DNA from: Betaproteobacteria bacterium
GTDB lineage: Bacteria; Pseudomonadota; Gammaproteobacteria; Burkholderiales; Rhodocyclaceae
Length of the DNA stretch: 6,722 nt
NCBI GenBank assembly: GCA_028868235.1
Contig: JAGWUW010000148.1
Span: forward strand, 1 to 6,722
Direction: 5' to 3'
Shown here: piece after piece, positions 1 through 6,722 of the stretch
Layout: the number at the start of each line of letters is the position of its first letter
Position numbering within the stretch: the stretch's first letter is position 1
Notes under the pieces: model-generated
Told to the model about the DNA's origin: nothing
What the model saw: the letters and a program-made list of their open reading frames with translations, nothing else
Database searches by the model: none
Position numbers and translations under genes: made by a program

Positions 1-512
1 ATGCGACGCAAGCTGGCCTCGATCGAACCGATCACCACCGGAATTCCGGAAAAGGCTTCGCGGCAGCGCTGAGCATAGACAGTAACAGCGCGGTCCGGCC
101 GCTTGTTGGGCTCGGCATTTGGAGTGTAAGCGTCATCTGAGCGAATCTTACGATCCGATGTGTAGCGATTGACCATCGAGTCCATGTTGCCGGCCGTAAT
201 CCCGAAAAACAGATTGGGCTTTCCCAGTTTCTTGAATTCGGTAGCCGAGTTCCAGTCTGGCTGGCAAATGATGCCGACGCGGAATCCTTGTGCTTCGAGC
301 AGACGACCGATCAGTGCCATGCCGAAACTGGGATGGTCAATATAGGCGTCGCCGGTCACCAGAATGATGTCGCAAGAATCCCACCCCAAGGCGTCCATTT
401 CGCTGCGTGACATGGGCAGGAACGGGGCGGGCCCGAAGCGGTGTGCCCAAAATTTGCGATAACCAAAGAGCGGACGCGTAGTTTGGCTAGTACTCAACTG
501 ATTTAAACTCAT
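1..512 (-). CDS. ygiQ: YgiQ family radical SAM protein, N-terminal part (gene runs off the left edge)
   Basis: Translating the minus strand from the ATG at 512-510 gives 170 uninterrupted residues up to the window edge. They closely match the start of E. coli YgiQ as I remember it: the blocks [62 protein letters not shown] and IEASLRR appear in the same order and spacing. The family (formerly UPF0313) is a large radical SAM protein of roughly 700 residues. Its CxxxCxxC iron-sulfur motif lies further along and is not visible here, so only the N-terminal domain can be judged. The reaction is, to my knowledge, not established. The start is well bounded: an in-frame TAG lies at 518-516, just one codon upstream of the ATG. 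A weak AGG sits 11 bases before the start. The gene is separated from the upstream permease gene by 246 bases, so it may have its own promoter. Confidence 0.95.
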   Translation of the reverse strand, partial: MSLNQLSTSQTTRPLFGYRKFWAHRFGPAPFLPMSRSEMDALGWDSCDIILVTGDAYIDHPSFGMALIGRLLEAQGFRVGIICQPDWNSATEFKKLGKPNLFFGITAGNMDSMVNRYTSDRKIRSDDAYTPNAEPNKRPDRAVTVYAQRCREAFSGIPVVIGSIEASLRR

Positions 513-517
513 ACGCT

Positions 518-523
518 ATTTTA
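518..523 (-). promoter_or_regulatory. Possible -10 element TAAAAT just upstream of ygiQ
   Basis: On the minus strand TAAAAT (five of six matches to TATAAT) ends five bases before the ygiQ ATG. If it were used, transcription would begin at or next to the start codon and give a leaderless or nearly leaderless message. No good -35 hexamer is visible 16 to 18 bases further upstream, so this is a weak candidate that may simply be chance. Confidence 0.18.
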
Positions 524-712
524 CCTGACAGAGCCGACGGGCATGGCATACACGCCGCCCAAGTATCCGAACCTTCTGCGCGATATTGAATCTAGCAACA
601 TGCGAAGAGTCCGGCATCGTGATTGTTCCCATCAGCGAGCCCATTGACCACATAGCAAGCCAAGAGTTCACCCAAACGCTGGAATTCTGACAGGCTTGCG
701 GTGTTCTCTCGC

Positions 713-732
713 GGTGGACTTCGCGATCCACC
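713..732 (-). terminator. Weak stem-loop after the permease gene
   Basis: GGTGGA at 713-718 pairs with TCCACC at 727-732, giving a perfect 6-bp stem with an 8-base loop, starting 27 bases past the permease stop codon. No run of U follows on either strand, so it does not meet the usual form of an intrinsic terminator. It could be a 3'-end stabilising hairpin, or chance. Confidence 0.2.
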
Positions 733-758
733 ACTTCAAATAGTCGTTTAGAGTGGGT

Positions 759-3248
759 TCAGACGCCCTGACGCAGAGCCTGCAAGGGTGGCGTGGCCAG
801 TAGGCGACGAATGCCCAACCAGCCGATGGCCACGGAGAGCATGCCCCCCCCCAGTGCCGAAGCCGGCAAAAGCCAGATGCTGTAATCCAGTTCGAGCTGG
901 AAAACCTGCCGGCTGACCAGCTTACCCAACAACACGGCGCCGCCGGCAGCGAACAAGCCGGCCAGCGCACCGATGATGGCCAGTTCGACCTGCATCGCCA
1001 ATCCGAGTTGTCGGTGTTGCGCACCGAGCGCGCGCATCACGGCCAACTCGTAACGCCGCTCGTCAAAAGCAGTCAGCATGGTTGAATAAAGGACGATGAC
1101 ACCGGCCAGCAGCGTAAATACGAAAACAAACTGAACGGCACTCGCCACCTGCCCGACAATGCTCTGCAACTGGCGAAGCACAGCTTCGACATCGATCAGT
1201 GTCAGGTTAGGAAATTTTTTGACCAATTCCGAAGCTGCTGATGCATGTTCGGGCGGCAGGTGAAAACTGGTGATGTAGCTGGCCGGCGCATCGTCAATAA
1301 CACCAGGCGGCGCCAAAACGAAGAAATTTACCCGCATCGAGTCCCAGGCCAGTTTGCGCAAATTGGTGACGCGCAGTCTTTTCTCTATGCCGGCAACAAC
1401 AAAAACCAACTCATCTCCCATACTGATGCCCAGTGTCTTGGCTAGCCCATCCTCGACCGAGGCTAGCCCCTGCCCTGCTTGCTCGGGTGTAAACCATTGG
1501 CCGGCAACACTCCGGTTACCATCTGGCATATCGGCACGCCAGGATAGGTTGAATTCCCGCTCAATCAGGCGCTGTGCGCGTTCATCTTCGGGGTAGCTAG
1601 CCGGACTGACAGCATGGCCGCCGATCTGCACCAGGCGGGCGCGCACCATTGGCAATAGCTCGGCCACAACGCCGTATTTCCGTAACTCATCAGCCACGGC
1701 TGTACGCTGCTCGGGCTGGATATTTATGATGAAACGGTTCGGCGCATTGCTGGGTACTGAGTTCTGCCAAGTCGTGAGCAAGTCACCGCGGACAACGGTC
1801 AGCAAAAGCATGGCCATTAAACCGATCGATAAGGCGACAGCCTGGATTGCTCCTGAGGAGGCATGGCGACTCAGGCTGGCTAGCCCCTGCCGCCAACCGA
1901 AGCCAAACCCATCGCGCCAGCGTGACACGGCGGCAATGAATAGTCGGGCAATGAGCCAGAACCCGAGCAAAGCGCCGCCAAAGCCGGCTACCGCCAGCAA
2001 CCCTAGGTGCAGGTCACCAGCTACCCAAACGATTAACACGGAGAGCAGCAACATGCCAAGCAAGTAGCCACCAAGCAGGAAGGGCCTTGGAGGCCCGAGT
2101 TCCCGGCGCAATACCCGCAAAGTTGGCACGCGGGCCAGTTGAAGCAAGGGTGGGAAGGCGAACCCGAAAAGTAGCACGCCGGCAACGCCTAACCCGGCCG
2201 CCAGCGGCAACCAGCCGGCCGGGGGCAAGTCGAGCGCAAGTAACCCAACCAGCCAGCGCATAAGGATAAAATGGGCGACAAAACCCGTGGCGCTGCCAAC
2301 AACCCCAGCAAGCAGCGCCAGCCAGAGAAAGAGTACGGCGTGGAAGCGAAGCAACCGTCCATGCGTCATCCCCAGGCAGCGCATGATTGCACAGGCGTCG
2401 AGATGTCGTTGCATGTAGCGGCGAGCGGCCGTGGCGGCAGCCACCGCCGACAAGATCACCGTCAGCAAGGTGGCCAGACCGAGGAAGCGCTCCGACCGAT
2501 CCAGCACACTGCGAATCTCTGGACGGGCATTGCCAGCGTCTTCTAGGCGCTCGCCCCTCTCTAGCAGTTTCTCCAACCATTTCCGGTAGGCTTTGATGTC
2601 CCGATCATTGCCGGCAAGCAAGAGGTTGTAACGAATGCGTGCCCCAAATTGCACAAGGCCCGTCGCGCCAAGGTCCTCCGCATTCATCATCAGGCGCGGT
2701 GCCAGGCTGAAAAAATTGATACCGCGGTCCGGTTCACGTGTCAGGATCGCGCCGACTCGCAAATCCAGGCTACCGACCCTGAGGTTATCGCCCGGTGCGA
2801 TACCGAGCGCCGAGGCCAGTCGCTCGTCGGGCCACAGGCTACCGGATGGTGGCCCCCTGTCCGTAACCCGGTCTGCTTCGCCGTAGCGCTCGCTGGTTCC
2901 CAATTTTCCGCGCAGCGGGTAGGTACTGCTGACGGCCTTGATATCGGCCAGATGCGCCTGCCCGGCGGCCATAACCATGCTGGGGAAAAGCAAGGTTTCG
3001 GCAATAGCTAGATTGTGTCGGCGCGCTTCTTCGCGATAGCGCTCGGGCAACGGATGATCGGAGGTAACGACCAGATCGCCGCCCATCATCTGTTGTGCCT
3101 CGCGCTGCAAGCCTTGACCAACTCGGTCGCCAACGAATCCTACTGCGGTTACCGCCGCTACCGCCACCACCAGAGCAGCGAACAGCAGGCGCAACTCGCC
3201 GGAACGCAATTCTCGGCCCAACAACCGCCAAGAGAACGCAGCGATCAT
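759..3248 (-). CDS. ybbP: YbbP-type ABC transporter permease (FtsX/MacB superfamily), 829 residues
   Basis: This is a large inner-membrane permease of the family that includes LolC/E, MacB and FtsX; YbbP with its ATPase YbbA is thought to act on envelope substrates, but the substrate is not established. E. coli YbbP is about 800 residues, and many blocks match it from memory: REPDRGIN and APRLMMN near residues 171-190, VVRGDLL near 485-491, EDGLAKTLGISMGD near 599-612, and TNLRKLAWDSMR near 628-639. The order is a membrane helix (about 20-40), a periplasmic domain (about 45-250), a first FtsX block with DACAIMRCLGM at 284-294, a middle group of helices up to about 486, a second periplasmic domain (about 495-700), and a last FtsX block with YELAVMRALGA at 733-743. 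I count about ten membrane segments. The ATG overlaps the stop of the upstream GGDEF-EAL gene as ATGA, with no strong ribosome site, which points to translational coupling. No YbbA-like ATPase is in the window. A run of nine G lies in codons 799-802. Family assignment is firm; function is inferred. Confidence 0.93.
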   Translation of the reverse strand: MIAAFSWRLLGRELRSGELRLLFAALVVAVAAVTAVGFVGDRVGQGLQREAQQMMGGDLVVTSDHPLPERYREEARRHNLAIAETLLFPSMVMAAGQAHLADIKAVSSTYPLRGKLGTSERYGEADRVTDRGPPSGSLWPDERLASALGIAPGDNLRVGSLDLRVGAILTREPDRGINFFSLAPRLMMNAEDLGATGLVQFGARIRYNLLLAGNDRDIKAYRKWLEKLLERGERLEDAGNARPEIRSVLDRSERFLGLATLLTVILSAVAAATAARRYMQRHLDACAIMRCLGMTHGRLLRFHAVLFLWLALLAGVVGSATGFVAHFILMRWLVGLLALDLPPAGWLPLAAGLGVAGVLLFGFAFPPLLQLARVPTLRVLRRELGPPRPFLLGGYLLGMLLLSVLIVWVAGDLHLGLLAVAGFGGALLGFWLIARLFIAAVSRWRDGFGFGWRQGLASLSRHASSGAIQAVALSIGLMAMLLLTVVRGDLLTTWQNSVPSNAPNRFIINIQPEQRTAVADELRKYGVVAELLPMVRARLVQIGGHAVSPASYPEDERAQRLIEREFNLSWRADMPDGNRSVAGQWFTPEQAGQGLASVEDGLAKTLGISMGDELVFVVAGIEKRLRVTNLRKLAWDSMRVNFFVLAPPGVIDDAPASYITSFHLPPEHASAASELVKKFPNLTLIDVEAVLRQLQSIVGQVASAVQFVFVFTLLAGVIVLYSTMLTAFDERRYELAVMRALGAQHRQLGLAMQVELAIIGALAGLFAAGGAVLLGKLVSRQVFQLELDYSIWLLPASALGGGMLSVAIGWLGIRRLLATPPLQALRQGV
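844..852 (-). repeat. Run of nine G (coding strand) inside the permease gene
   Basis: The plus strand has nine consecutive C, so the permease coding strand reads CTG GGG GGG GGC at residues 799-802, inside the last predicted membrane helix. Losing one G would shift the frame and extend the protein to a TGA at 670-668. Gaining one G would end it at a TAA at 750-748. Both would replace the end of the last helix and the C-terminal tail. With the nine G as written, the frame runs cleanly to the expected family end. Confidence 0.9.
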
Positions 3249-5332
3249 TCCGGGATCGACCAGCGGGCACGAAACTCAGCTGGTGCGACGGCACGCCCGT
3301 GCAGATGCCCCTGCAATTGTTGGCAACCAAGCTCGGCGAGAAAGCTCGCCTGCTCCGAGGTTTCGACACCTTCGGCGACCACCTCGAAATCCAAGCTGCG
3401 GGCCAATTCCATGATGGTCCGAATAATGGCTTCGTCACCGGAGTTACGACCAATCCCTTCGACGAAGGAACGGTCAATCTTCAGTTGCTGGACGGGCAGC
3501 ATCTTCAGATAGCTCAGGGAGGAATAGCCAGTCCCGAAATCGTCGAGTGCGAGACTAATGCCCAGATCGCGAAGTTTTTCCAGCAAGGTGCAGGCATCGC
3601 CAAAAGCCATGACGACCGACTCGGTCAACTCAAGCTTCAGCCGAGTCGGATCCATGCCGGTCTCGGCCAAAATTTGCTCAAGTACCTCGATGAATTCGGG
3701 GCGTTCCAGTTGCCTTACCGACAGGTTGACCGACACTTGCGGCAACGCGAAGCCACTCGTTTGCCATTTCATGAATTGACGACAGGTTTCACGTAGCACC
3801 CAGTTGCCGAGGCCGACAATCAGGCCGGAATCCTCGGCTATCGGGATGAAGCGCGTTGGCATGACCTGCCCCAACTCCGGACTTTCCCAGCGCACCAGCG
3901 CCTCGGCGCCGACCAGTCGCCCGCTTAATGTATCGACCTGAGGCTGCAGGTGTACCCTGAACTCGCCGTTTTCCAGTGCCCGGCGTAGCAAATTTTCCAT
4001 CCGGATGCGTTCGTGAGCCTGGGCAGTCATTTCCGGCGTATAAAAGTGATAATTGCCCCGCCCGAGCGATTTGGCACGATACATGGCCGAATCGGCGTTG
4101 CGCATCAGGTCGACCACGCTACCACCATCGCCAGGAAAGAGGCTGATGCCGACAGATGCGCTCAGAAAGAGTTCATGATCACCTATTCTGAAAGGTTGTT
4201 CGAATGCTGCGATGATTTCTCCAGCCAGTACTTCGACCTCGCTTTCCTCACGAACCGCTTCCATCAGGCAGATGAATTCGTCCCCACCCAGACGGGCCAG
4301 CATATCGATTAGACGTACATGCTCCGAGAGGCGCGACGAAACTGACACCAGCAATTCGTCGCCAACCCCGTGGCCGAGCGAGTCATTGACCTGCTTGAAC
4401 TGATCGAGATCGATGAACAGCACGGCCAGCCGCTCGTCTCGCTTGGCCGTTTCGCGTAGGCTTTCCTCAAGGCGTTCGATGAAACAGCGACGATTGGCAA
4501 GCCCTGTCAGCGGATCGTGATAGGCCAAATAATTCAGTTTGCTTTGTGCCTGGCGCCGCTCGGATATTTCCTCTTCGAGATGGAGGTTGGTTCGCTTTAG
4601 TTCCTCGGTGCGTGCGCCAACTTGAAGTTCCAGCGTATCGCGCGCTGCCTTGATGCGCCCTTCCTGATCTCTCAGAATACCTTGTGCCCTACGTACCACC
4701 AGGAACTGCATCAGGTACAGCGACGCGAAAACCAGCGCGACACCTATGGTCACCCACCACATATTGCGCTGCAATTGATCGACAAATGGTGTGACATTCT
4801 GGGAGAGTTCAAATACCCCTTCCACAGACTTGTCCTTACCAGCAATGGGAATATAGCTAGCCAGTACATCCGCATTGCTTAGCGCACCATCGAAACTGTC
4901 GACCGTATTGCGATGGCTCAGTTCGCTGATGATCGAACCATTGATTGCTGCTCGGAAGGCTGGATTGTTCAGCCGGCTTTCTCCGATCTGCTTAGCGTCG
5001 GTCGAGAAAATGACGTTGCCGAGCCGGTTGTACACTTTCACCTTGACGACAGAAGTCCCTTTCATCAAGTCAAAGACGCTTTCCTGGATACGGATCAGGT
5101 CACCAGACTCGTGGAGCGAACTCGCATCGCGGCCGACCGAATCGCCAAGCAGGGACTCCAGCGGATCATGCAGAGAATTCTGGAAAACCTGCGCCATTGC
5201 AGCATTCCGGCTCTCGGCCAAGTCCGTCATCTGCTGCATGGAGAGTTTTTGGTACAGGGGGCCGAGAACCCCTGCAGCGAGCACGATCAGAATAAAGCTG
5301 ACGGTCGAGAAATAGCGCGAGAGATTGAACAT
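3245..5332 (-). CDS. Membrane-anchored GGDEF-EAL protein (c-di-GMP cyclase/phosphodiesterase), 695 residues
   Basis: This is an inner-membrane enzyme that makes and/or breaks cyclic di-GMP. A helix at about 11-27 and another at about 191-213 bracket a periplasmic sensor region of roughly 160 residues, perhaps Cache-like (VKVKVYNRLGNVIFSTD at 97-112). A charged coiled coil (about 215-265) leads into the cyclase domain, beginning YHDPLTGLANRR at 271-282. GGDEF is canonical at 349-353, and the inhibitory site RxxD is intact at 340-343 (RLID). The phosphodiesterase domain has EAL at 477-479, Asn536, Glu568 (ELTES), Asp597-Asp598 (DDFGTGYSSL), Lys618 (LKID), Glu654 (AEGVET) and Gln674, so all metal and catalytic positions I can recognise are present. 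The usual QGYLFGRP-type ending is replaced by QGHLHGRA at 674-681. Both activities look possible; which one dominates cannot be read from sequence. The start is the first ATG after an in-frame stop (the TAA of radA), and no clear Shine-Dalgarno precedes it. It follows radA by 27 bases and overlaps the permease gene by 4. Confidence 0.95.
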   Translation of the reverse strand: MFNLSRYFSTVSFILIVLAAGVLGPLYQKLSMQQMTDLAESRNAAMAQVFQNSLHDPLESLLGDSVGRDASSLHESGDLIRIQESVFDLMKGTSVVKVKVYNRLGNVIFSTDAKQIGESRLNNPAFRAAINGSIISELSHRNTVDSFDGALSNADVLASYIPIAGKDKSVEGVFELSQNVTPFVDQLQRNMWWVTIGVALVFASLYLMQFLVVRRAQGILRDQEGRIKAARDTLELQVGARTEELKRTNLHLEEEISERRQAQSKLNYLAYHDPLTGLANRRCFIERLEESLRETAKRDERLAVLFIDLDQFKQVNDSLGHGVGDELLVSVSSRLSEHVRLIDMLARLGGDEFICLMEAVREESEVEVLAGEIIAAFEQPFRIGDHELFLSASVGISLFPGDGGSVVDLMRNADSAMYRAKSLGRGNYHFYTPEMTAQAHERIRMENLLRRALENGEFRVHLQPQVDTLSGRLVGAEALVRWESPELGQVMPTRFIPIAEDSGLIVGLGNWVLRETCRQFMKWQTSGFALPQVSVNLSVRQLERPEFIEVLEQILAETGMDPTRLKLELTESVVMAFGDACTLLEKLRDLGISLALDDFGTGYSSLSYLKMLPVQQLKIDRSFVEGIGRNSGDEAIIRTIMELARSLDFEVVAEGVETSEQASFLAELGCQQLQGHLHGRAVAPAEFRARWSIPE

Positions 5333-5359
5333 ATAGGCCGAAGGTATTATTTTTAAAGC
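5333..5359 (-). other. Short AT-rich spacer between radA and the GGDEF-EAL gene
   Basis: The 27-base gap contains an AT-rich stretch (TTTAAAAATAATA on the minus strand) followed by CCTTCGGCCTAT and then the ATG. There is no hairpin and U-run typical of a terminator, and no purine-rich ribosome site in the expected place. Read in frame, the nine codons are open and continuous with both genes, so only the radA TAA separates the two proteins. The AT-rich part might serve as a -10 region for an internal promoter, but I see no matching -35. Confidence 0.5.
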
Positions 5360-6721
5360 TTATTCGATCTCGCGTATCCGCGCTACCGCCTCCTCGACCC
5401 TTCGCACAGCAATGATCTCCATACTCGGAATCGCCTGCTTTGGCCGATTAGCTTCGGGAATCAAGGCGCGGGTGAAACCGAGCTTGGCCGCCTCCTTGAG
5501 ACGCTCCTGTCCACGCGGTGCCGGGCGAATCTCGCCGGCCAGACCAACCTCACCAAATACAATAAGTTTATTCGGCAATGCTTTGTTTTTTAAAGACGAT
5601 GTGATCGAAAGAAGCACAGCAAGGTCGGCCGCCGGCTCGGTAATCTTGACGCCGCCAACGGCATTGACGAAGACATCCTGATCGAAGCAGACGATACCGG
5701 CATGGCGATGCAGGACAGCGAGCAACATGGCCAGGCGTTGCGCTTCCAGGCCGACGGTCAGGCGCCGTGGATTGCCGTGGGCGGTGTCGACCAGGGCCTG
5801 GATTTCGACCAGCAGGGGCCGCGTTCCTTCCTGAGTGACCATGACGCAGGAGCCGGGAACATCCTGTCCATGCTGAGACAGAAATAGGGCTGAGGGGTTG
5901 CTGACGCCCTTCAGCCCGGTTTCGGTCATGGCGAACACGCCGAGTTCATTGACGGCGCCGAAGCGGTTCTTGAAAGCCCGCACCAGGCGGAAGCTGGAAT
6001 GAGCGTCACCTTCGAAGTAAAGCACCGTGTCGACGATGTGTTCGAGGACGCGCGGCCCAGCCAGAGCCCCCTCCTTTGTGACGTGCCCGACCAGAATGAC
6101 CGTGATGCCCACCTGCTTGGCCAACCGCGTCAGTTGCGCCGCGCATTCGCGCACTTGGGCCACCGATCCCGGAGCGCTGGACAGCTGATCCGACCAAAGA
6201 GTCTGGATCGAATCGATTACCGCTACCACCGGCTTTTCCGCTTGCAGGGTAGCGAGTATGCGCTCCAGGTTGATCTCGGCCATCAGTTGCAGATGCCGGG
6301 TGTCGAGCCCCAGTCGGCGAGCCCGCAACGCCACCTGTTCTCCTGACTCCTCACCGCTGACGTACAGCACCTTGTACCCGGTTGATAGGTGTGCCAGAGC
6401 CTGCAACAGCAGGGTGCTCTTCCCGATACCCGGATCGCCGCCAATCAGGACGACGCCGCCGGTTACCAGACCGCCACCCAGCGCTCGATCAAATTCTGCT
6501 ATGCCGGTGGGGATGCGCTCAGCTTCACGCGCCTCGATTTCTGATAAATTCTGTAACTTGGCGGCTGGCGCCAAGGACTCGAAACGGCTGTTGGTCGTCG
6601 CCTTTTCCGCCACAGTCTCGACCAAAGTATTCCAGTCGTTGCACCCGGGGCACTGCCCCTGCCATTTGGGGCTTGTAGCCCCGCATTCGGTACAAGTGTA
6701 GATGGTTTTTTGCTTGGCCAT
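5360..6721 (-). CDS. radA: DNA repair protein RadA (Sms), complete, 453 residues
   Basis: RadA is a RecA-related ATPase that drives branch migration of recombination intermediates and helps process stalled forks in the cytoplasm. The N-terminal zinc finger has Cys10, Cys13, Cys24 and Cys27 (CTEC and CPGC). Walker A is GDPGIGKST at 95-103, Walker B ends at Asp170 in VVAVIDSIQTLW, and the RadA signature KNRFG is at 251-255 followed by AVNELGVF. The C-terminal Lon-like domain, from about residue 275, includes GEVGLAGEIRP at 390-400 and lacks protease function in this family. The length fits the usual 450-460 residues, so the gene is complete, with its ATG only one base from the right edge. Its promoter and ribosome site are therefore outside the window. 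It stands at the head of the visible minus-strand cluster, 27 bases before the GGDEF-EAL gene. Identification is firm. Confidence 0.98.
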   Translation of the reverse strand: MAKQKTIYTCTECGATSPKWQGQCPGCNDWNTLVETVAEKATTNSRFESLAPAAKLQNLSEIEAREAERIPTGIAEFDRALGGGLVTGGVVLIGGDPGIGKSTLLLQALAHLSTGYKVLYVSGEESGEQVALRARRLGLDTRHLQLMAEINLERILATLQAEKPVVAVIDSIQTLWSDQLSSAPGSVAQVRECAAQLTRLAKQVGITVILVGHVTKEGALAGPRVLEHIVDTVLYFEGDAHSSFRLVRAFKNRFGAVNELGVFAMTETGLKGVSNPSALFLSQHGQDVPGSCVMVTQEGTRPLLVEIQALVDTAHGNPRRLTVGLEAQRLAMLLAVLHRHAGIVCFDQDVFVNAVGGVKITEPAADLAVLLSITSSLKNKALPNKLIVFGEVGLAGEIRPAPRGQERLKEAAKLGFTRALIPEANRPKQAIPSMEIIAVRRVEEAVARIREIE

Positions 6722-6722
6722 T

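Larger units (their letters stand above)
513..758. other. Intergenic region between the permease gene and ygiQ, no convincing gene
   Basis: This gap holds no gene I can support. Its composition looks less GC-rich than the flanking genes by eye. Several short open readings cross it. On the minus strand a GTG-started 72-codon reading (734 to 516) ends one codon before ygiQ, but it is rich in Trp, Met and Arg and resembles no family I know. A start-less minus reading (735 to 592, 47 codons) and a start-less plus reading (529 to 690, 53 codons) have a more protein-like look, including EFQRLGELLACYVVNGLADG and SGIVIVPISEPIDHIASQEF respectively, but they are antisense to each other and cannot both be real. 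A plus-strand 34-codon ATG reading lies at 543-647. The region may carry the ygiQ promoter, a permease transcript end, or a decayed gene or element fragment. Confidence 0.6.

Noticed and set aside
516..734. A GTG-started 72-codon reading directly before ygiQ
   Set aside because: Composition is unlike a normal protein (many Trp, Met, Arg, Cys), the ribosome site is poor, and no family resemblance is seen; kept only as part of the intergenic description.
668..1024. A 118-codon minus-strand reading running past the permease stop
   Set aside because: Not a separate gene; it is the frame that the permease would enter after losing one G from the nine-G run.
2014..2580. A 188-codon minus-strand reading inside the permease gene
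   Set aside because: Same-strand shadow; the permease frame matches its family throughout this part, including both sides, so there is no frameshift to explain it.
3130..3185. A CCG/CCA-rich, repeat-like stretch near the permease start
   Set aside because: It is explained by the Ala/Val-rich first membrane helix of the permease and shows no regular repeat unit.
2839..3477. A 212-codon minus-strand reading across the GGDEF-EAL/permease junction
   Set aside because: It is an out-of-frame shadow of two well-matched genes, with low-complexity Arg/Ser/Pro-rich composition.
3095..3796. A 233-codon open reading on the plus strand, antisense to the end of the GGDEF-EAL gene and the start of the permease gene
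   Set aside because: It lies wholly opposite two strongly supported genes, has no recognisable domain, and long antisense readings are common in GC-rich coding DNA.
5360..6721. The possibility that the RadA C-terminal Lon-like domain is an active protease
   Set aside because: This domain is a known non-proteolytic feature of RadA, and the rest of the protein is typical RadA.

Overview
The window reads as an ordinary stretch of chromosome from a Gram-negative proteobacterium, most likely a betaproteobacterium; a Rhodocyclales-like relative is a guess from protein style and moderately high GC, not a measurement. All confident genes lie on the minus strand, so transcription runs from the right end to the left. 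Coding density is high and the main reading frames look intact. I see no rRNA, tRNA, CRISPR array, prophage or intact insertion sequence.

Layout in the order of transcription: (1) radA (6721 to 5360), complete, the RecA/DnaB-like branch-migration helicase of recombinational repair, with zinc finger, Walker A and KNRFG motif. (2) After only 27 bases comes a 695-residue membrane-bound GGDEF-EAL protein (5332 to 3245), with a two-helix anchor, a periplasmic sensor region, a coiled coil, an intact GGDEF with an I-site, and an intact EAL domain. (3) Overlapping it by 4 bases (ATGA) is an 829-residue YbbP-type ABC permease (3248 to 759) of the FtsX/MacB superfamily. (4) A 246-base gap (758 to 513) without a convincing gene. 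(5) The first 170 codons of ygiQ (512 to the left edge), a radical SAM protein whose cluster-binding part lies outside the window.

The first three genes are packed like an operon, and the GGDEF-EAL and permease genes are very probably translationally coupled. The promoter for radA is outside the window. The ATPase partner usually found with YbbP (YbbA) is not in the window, so the permease sits beside a c-di-GMP enzyme instead. That arrangement is the most interesting biological point. The most interesting DNA-level point is a run of nine G near the end of the permease gene that could act as a frameshift hot spot. I found no clear sign of a wholly new system; the rest is well-known protein families in a somewhat unusual order.
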